In this document: in pieces, positions 32,416 to 35,973 of the stretch
Position numbering within the stretch: position 1 is the first letter of the stretch
Layout of the letters: every line of letters starts with the position of its first letter
From: Ignavibacteriaceae bacterium
Lineage (GTDB): Bacteria; Bacteroidota; Ignavibacteria; Ignavibacteriales; Ignavibacteriaceae
Direction: 5' to 3'
DNA length: 35,973 bases
NCBI GenBank assembly: GCA_013359345.1
Contig: JABWCA010000009.1
Span: forward strand, 1 to 35,973
The notes under the pieces: model-generated
Seen by the model: the letters and a program-made list of their open reading frames with translations, nothing else
What the model was told of the DNA's origin: nothing
The model's database searches: none
Made by a program: the position numbers and the translations under genes

Positions 32416-34305
32416 ATGGCATTAATGAAATCACTTCTGTTTGTAATAACCCTTTCAGTAACTCTTTATTCACAAAGCTTTTATGAACTTAACCGCAGGG
32501 TTGAAAACTTTTTCAGAATGAGTAATTTTGCGGCTGCAGAGGTCTTTGCAGAACAAGCCTATGAAGCGGCAAAAAAAGAGTTTGGCACATCAGATACAAA
32601 TTATCTCAAGGCTGCCAATAACCTCGCCACAGCTTATTTAAGGCGGCTCCGCTTTTATGACGCTGAAAAACTGTTCATCGAAACTCTTGAACTCAAAAAG
32701 AAAACAGGCGGAACTAACAACTACTCTTATGCCACCTCGCTTTACAACCTTGCCGATTTATACAAAACCTGGCGCAAATTCAGGCTGGCTGAGAAATATT
32801 TTCTGCAGGCGGCCGATATAGATATGAGGGTTGCAGGTGAAAATTCCTCATTGTATGCACAGGATCTCGATAATCTCGGTACACTTTATATCTCCATGAA
32901 AGATTTCGATAAGGCTGCTGCATACCTCCTCAAATCTGCTGAAATCAGGAAGAAGCTTGCCGGCGGCGATTCCCCCCTTTACGCAATATCGCTCCTTAAC
33001 TATGGGAATATGTTCATTCAGTCTGAAAGGCCTGATTCTGCTGAAAAGTATGTTTTTGAGTCTTCTGAGATATTCAGAAAGGTATTGGGTTCCGTTCATC
33101 CATATTATATCAATGCGGTCGGCTACCTCGGAATGATTGCTGATGAAAAGAAAGAGTACAAAAAATCAGACTCCATTTATGCAAAGGCAATCGAATTCAT
33201 CATTGCATCGTCCGATAAAAATAACCCCGAGTACACTTTTTACCTCATGAAACGGGGCAAGGCCAATATCAAACTGGGCCAGCTTAAAATAGGCGCCGAT
33301 TATATTTATGAGGCTTTCACTCACCGCAGCAAAATTTATTCATCATTCAATCCCCTGCGTCTTGAAGCCACATATCTCATGGCTCTTGTAAATTATAAAA
33401 TGGAGCTCTATGATCAGGCAGAAAAGTATCTTGCAGAAGTTTTCATGAATCTTTCAAACGCAAGAGAGTATCTTTACCCGGCTATGGAAACCAGTGAGCT
33501 GGAGGAAATTTACACAATTGCCGTTGATGCCTATTCCCTTTACAACTCCCTCATAATGAATAAAAACGGCAGCGATCCTAAAATCGGAATCAATATTATC
33601 GATAACAAAATGCTCATTGATCTGATGAATCCGGCATCTTTCGTAATAAAAAGAGAGCTGCTGAATCTTGAACTCATTGACAGGGAGAAAAAGGGTGAAC
33701 TTAACTTTTCTGACTGGATCAAAAACCTTGACCACTCCGCACGCCTGGCACTGCTTCCCGGGCAGGCACTGGCAGGATGGGGTGTTAACGCCGATTCACT
33801 CATCAAATTCACCGAAAATCTGCGGAACGATCTTGTAAAAAAATCACCGGCTTTTGATGAGATGTATGTAAGCTTCATGAAAAACTGGGAGATCATTAAA
33901 AAGCAGTTTGAACAGGATGAAGTGCTCGTTTATATAATAAGAACTTATGATGCAGTCTCTCCTGATCCCGGTAAGATTGTTTACACCGCCATTGTGATTG
34001 ACCGCTTCTCGGGTGATCAGCCTAAAATCATAAAGCTTAATGATGGGAATATGCTTGAAGGCTCATACCTGAAATACTACACATCAGACAGCCCTTTCTA
34101 TGAGGAAAAGATAATTAACTTTGAAAACTACTGGAAACCTCTTGCGGATGTTCTTGAAGGCAAAAAGAAGGTCTGGTTTTATGGTGAGGGAGTATATGCC
34201 TTAACAAATCCGGCAAATATCCTGAATCCTGAAAAGGATGAGAACTTTGCAAAATTGTATGAATTTACCCCTGTATCTGATCTCATTACCCTCCTGAATA
34301 AATAA
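32416..34305 (+). CDS. Exported TPR protein with truncated CHAT-like end
   Basis: About 629 residues. The start at 32416 (or ATG 32425) gives the signal peptide MKSLLFVITLSVTLYSQ; a GTG at 32284 would translate repeat DNA and is rejected. Residues about 20-340 are kinesin-light-chain-like TPRs of about 42 residues (NYLKAANNLATAYLRRLRFYDAEKLF, SYATSLYNLADLYKTWRKFRLAEKYF, LYAQDLDNLGTLYISMKDFDKAAAY). Residues about 490-629 match the first part of a CHAT (caspase-like) domain as seen in TPR-CHAT proteins: EVLVYIIRTYD, YTAIVIDRF, ENYWKPLADVLEGKKKVWFYGEGVYALTNPANIL, EFTPVSDLITLL. The protein stops there, before the segment that would carry the catalytic His and Cys. A good terminator follows within 13 nt. 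I infer a non-proteolytic pseudo-CHAT or an eroded gene. Confidence 0.85.
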   Translation: MALMKSLLFVITLSVTLYSQSFYELNRRVENFFRMSNFAAAEVFAEQAYEAAKKEFGTSDTNYLKAANNLATAYLRRLRFYDAEKLFIETLELKKKTGGTNNYSYATSLYNLADLYKTWRKFRLAEKYFLQAADIDMRVAGENSSLYAQDLDNLGTLYISMKDFDKAAAYLLKSAEIRKKLAGGDSPLYAISLLNYGNMFIQSERPDSAEKYVFESSEIFRKVLGSVHPYYINAVGYLGMIADEKKEYKKSDSIYAKAIEFIIASSDKNNPEYTFYLMKRGKANIKLGQLKIGADYIYEAFTHRSKIYSSFNPLRLEATYLMALVNYKMELYDQAEKYLAEVFMNLSNAREYLYPAMETSELEEIYTIAVDAYSLYNSLIMNKNGSDPKIGINIIDNKMLIDLMNPASFVIKRELLNLELIDREKKGELNFSDWIKNLDHSARLALLPGQALAGWGVNADSLIKFTENLRNDLVKKSPAFDEMYVSFMKNWEIIKKQFEQDEVLVYIIRTYDAVSPDPGKIVYTAIVIDRFSGDQPKIIKLNDGNMLEGSYLKYYTSDSPFYEEKIINFENYWKPLADVLEGKKKVWFYGEGVYALTNPANILNPEKDENFAKLYEFTPVSDLITLLNK

Positions 34306-34317
34306 TTTTCTGACGGT

Positions 34318-34349
34318 GGTGTGTCCGCAAAGACACACCCTGCCACTTT
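34318..34349 (+). terminator. Rho-independent terminator after the TPR-CHAT gene
   Basis: A perfect 8-bp stem GGTGTGTC (34318-34325) / GACACACC (34332-34339) around CGCAAA is followed by a T-rich tract ending in TTTTT. It separates the TPR-CHAT gene from the Hsp20 gene. Confidence 0.75.
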
Positions 34350-34419
34350 TTACTCAACAAAGTCACACTATTTGACAGATCAACTGTCATTTTGGCATAT
34401 TTTTACCCTTAAAACGCTT

Positions 34420-34435
34420 TGGCACGCTTGTTGTA
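34420..34435 (+). promoter_or_regulatory. Sigma-54-type (-24/-12) promoter candidate, Hsp20
   Basis: Reads TTTGGCACG-CTTG-TTGTATATA, identical outside the 4-nt spacer to the element in front of the Hsp20 operon at 10708-10723. GG and GT are 10 nt apart as in -24/-12 promoters (consensus GC at -12). The expected transcript start is near 34445, leaving a leader of about 47 nt. Confidence 0.65.
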
Positions 34436-34491
34436 TATATATGATCAGAAAACGATAACAAATTGACAACAACAACAAAATGGAGGTTAAT

Positions 34492-34950
34492 ATGTCATTA
34501 GTAAAGTTTAATCCGACCCGCGAACTTCTCAGCATGGAAAGAGAACTCAATAAACTTTTCAACTCTCTTTCGGGCAGAATGTGGAACGAATCAAAAGATA
34601 GCGAAGAGTTCGAAAATGCAGTCTGGAGCCCTCTGACCGACGTGGTTGAGAATGATCATGAATATCTGCTTAAGATGGATTTACCCGGTATCAATAAGGA
34701 TGATGTAAAGATATCTGTCGTCGATAGAAAGCTTTCAATAAGCGGCGAGAGAAAAACAATTGATGAGAAAAAGGATGCTAAATTCCACAGGATCGAAAGA
34801 GCATACGGTAAATTCTACAGAACTTACTCTCTGCCCGATGAGGCTGATTTTGAAAAAATTGAGGCATCATTCAGGGAAGGTGAACTCACAATAACAATCC
34901 CCAAAGCAGAAGAAAAGAAACCGAAAGAAATCAGTATCAAATTATCATAA
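34492..34950 (+). CDS. Small heat-shock protein (Hsp20/alpha-crystallin)
   Basis: A 152-residue Hsp20 holdase. After an amphipathic N-terminal arm (FNPTRELLSMERELNKLFNSL) the alpha-crystallin domain spans about 45-138 (WSPLTDVVENDHEYLLKMDLPG to FREGELTITIPKAE), and the C-terminal I-x-I is ISI at 147-149. The start is set by context: an in-frame ATG at 34480 overlaps the ribosome site TGGAGG (34481-34486), which is correctly spaced for ATG 34492. It is monocistronic, with its own promoter candidate upstream and a strong terminator downstream. It belongs to the classical Hsp17/IbpA-like type and is more canonical than the two paralogues at 9808-10646. Confidence 0.96.
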   Translation: MSLVKFNPTRELLSMERELNKLFNSLSGRMWNESKDSEEFENAVWSPLTDVVENDHEYLLKMDLPGINKDDVKISVVDRKLSISGERKTIDEKKDAKFHRIERAYGKFYRTYSLPDEADFEKIEASFREGELTITIPKAEEKKPKEISIKLS

Positions 34951-34969
34951 AAGGTAAATCCCCCGAACG

Positions 34970-34999
34970 AGGCTGCCGATCCTTCCGGCAGCCTTTTTC
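34970..34999 (+). terminator. Rho-independent terminator after Hsp20
   Basis: AGGCTGCCG / CGGCAGCCT, a 9-bp GC-rich stem with a short loop, is followed by TTTTT. It lies 20 nt past the Hsp20 stop codon. Confidence 0.9.
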
Positions 35000-35056
35000 G
35001 TTTACAGACACAAAGGCAATATTACGGTGATTAAATTATTAACTGCGTGTTCAGGC

Positions 35057-35341
35057 TTAATTACCTTTCCCGGTCATGCTTTCTCCCCTTCTCCCTCGCT
35101 TCTTCCTGATAAATGCGCTTCTCTTTACAAGGTTATCAATTAAAAGATAAAGTCTGCCGGGAAGAGATGCATTTACATAGCCATCACGCAAACCCGCCGG
35201 GAGCAGACTGCCAAGTATAATCAGAATGAAACTCCCCGCCCTGAAATATACCGTTCCTTCATCAGAAAAAATCTGAAGCACTGCTCCTGCAACCGCTGCA
35301 AGTCCGTATAACTCCTTTCTCTGATACCATTTAACTTTCAT
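35057..35341 (-). CDS. Small membrane protein, holin-like in shape
   Basis: About 94 residues from ATG 35341 (GTG 35350 would add three). A basic N-terminus (MKVKWYQRKELYG) is followed by two hydrophobic helices (about 12-26 and 33-48), a short loop (AGLRDGYVNASLPGR), and a very basic tail (RKKRGRRG). Its start overlaps the stop of the gene at 35331-35648 by 11 bp, so the two are probably co-translated. I do not recognise a family. The size, two helices and charged tail, together with the coiled-coil partner upstream, resemble phage holin or lysis modules, but this is inference. Confidence 0.55.
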   Translation of the reverse strand: MKVKWYQRKELYGLAAVAGAVLQIFSDEGTVYFRAGSFILIILGSLLPAGLRDGYVNASLPGRLYLLIDNLVKRSAFIRKKRGRRGESMTGKGN

Positions 35342-35648
35342 TTTTTCCACTTTTCACCCTCCTTCCGTTCACCTTTGTGAGCCCTATTATCTGCTCCCTG
35401 ATCAGGTGAAGCTGCTTAAGTGTTTCCACCTTGTTATCATCAAAAGTATCACGGAGCATGTCAATTTTCACTCCAATTTCATTCATCAGCTTTTCATCTG
35501 CCATTTTCAGCATAGTCAGCTCCCCCTCAATTTTTTCTATCCTTTTCTGATCGCTTTCTCTTATCTGTCTGAAAAGCGCCGAAAGAATTATCACAATCAG
35601 GCCCCAAGCCGCTGAGCTCAGCAGAAACACATCTTTTGATATCTCCAT
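35331..35648 (-). CDS. Membrane-anchored coiled-coil small protein
   Basis: A 105-residue protein with one N-terminal transmembrane helix (about 8-27, LLSSAAWGLIVIILSALF) followed by an extended charged helix (about 28-95) with heptad-like hydrophobics (RIEKIEGELTMLKMADEKLMNEIGVKIDMLRDTFDD). This topology resembles small phage or lysis-associated membrane proteins (DUF2730/XhlA-like shape), but no family can be named. It follows the partial gene at 35657 by 8 nt and overlaps the next gene, forming a three-gene unit. An AGGGGCGGGA stretch precedes its ATG. Confidence 0.6.
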   Translation of the reverse strand: MEISKDVFLLSSAAWGLIVIILSALFRQIRESDQKRIEKIEGELTMLKMADEKLMNEIGVKIDMLRDTFDDNKVETLKQLHLIREQIIGLTKVNGRRVKSGKNES

Positions 35649-35656
35649 TCCCGCCC

Positions 35657-35973
35657 CTAAAAAAGATAAGGTATTGTCCTGAAAAGGAGACTCGTAAGGA
35701 AAGACATAGTGCCATCGCTTTTATCTTTCTCTGCAGGATTGTTTATTCTGTTTAGATCTTTAAGCAGATTATAAAGACTCAGCTCATAACTGTTATCATC
35801 GCCGATGGCTTTCTGCCTCATTTGCTCAAGATCTGTGAGTCCCTTTATTCCTTCAAGCCGGTCTTTTCTCTGAAGGTCTGCCACCCTCAGCTCCGCATCA
35901 TCGCGTGCGTTTTTCTCTTTAACCAGCAGACCAATCAGATTATTGGCACCGGCAAGAGGAAATTTCGGACTCT
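35657..35973 (-). CDS. Partial hypothetical protein, runs off the window
   Basis: The frame stays open from the stop at 35657 to the right edge of the window, so the GTG at 35884 is probably not the true start. The visible 104 residues begin SPKFPLAGANNLIGLLVKEK and continue with a charged helical region (RVADLQRKDRLEGIKG, DLEQMRQKAIGDDNSYEL), ending FRTIPYLF. No family is recognised. It is the upstream member of the three-gene small-protein unit. Confidence 0.6.
   Translation of the reverse strand, partial: SPKFPLAGANNLIGLLVKEKNARDDAELRVADLQRKDRLEGIKGLTDLEQMRQKAIGDDNSYELSLYNLLKDLNRINNPAEKDKSDGTMSFLTSLLFRTIPYLF

Overview
The window looks like a piece of an Ignavibacteria-type genome (Bacteroidota/Chlorobiota relatives), most likely an environmental lineage. 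This is inferred from three things: a type IX secretion (T9SS) C-terminal sorting tail on one exported protein, several exported TPR, beta-barrel and giant repeat proteins with Bacteroidota-style signal peptides, and intergenic regions packed with short palindromic repeat words. No rRNA, tRNA or CRISPR array was seen.

Layout. (1) 1-3502: repeat-rich DNA, then a minus-strand housekeeping operon tgt - yajC - ribBA (queuosine tRNA modification, Sec accessory subunit, riboflavin synthesis). (2) 3503-9221: repeat-dominated DNA holding a SUMF1-fold exported protein, a lipoprotein, and a BNR/Asp-box protein with a T9SS tail. (3) 9222-10646: a paralogous lipoprotein and a two-gene Hsp20 operon. (4) 11188-13182: an exported TPR protein. 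(5) 13357-28629: a 15-kb minus-strand operon of three tightly coupled genes. These encode a giant exported protein of about 3,846 residues, a fibronectin-III-like protein (stop/start overlap TGATG) and an outer-membrane beta-barrel protein (1-nt gap). (6) 29367-31553: a CHASE2-transmembrane class III adenylate cyclase. (7) 31554-32415: another cluster of palindromic repeats. (8) 32416-34950: a TPR protein ending in a truncated CHAT-like domain, then a third Hsp20. (9) 35057-35973: three small minus-strand genes with membrane and coiled-coil features, the last running off the window.

How it fits together. The strongest candidate for an undescribed system is the giant-protein/FN3/barrel operon. 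All three products carry export signals and no cytosolic enzyme is encoded with them, so I infer a cell-envelope or surface assembly. The giant protein contains a duplicated beta-rich module with a period of about 724 residues, each copy carrying a cysteine pair exactly 32 residues apart. A second notable signal is regulatory: both Hsp20 loci carry the same -24/-12-like motif (TGGCACG-N4-TTGTA) upstream, suggesting shared sigma-54-type control of the small heat-shock proteins.

The intergenic DNA is modular. The same repeat words recur in different combinations and orientations at 0-0.7, 3.5-5.3, 6.1-6.5, 8.4-9.2 and 31.7-32.4 kb, and are essentially absent from the 13-31 kb block. Small open frames inside these repeats appear to be non-coding.
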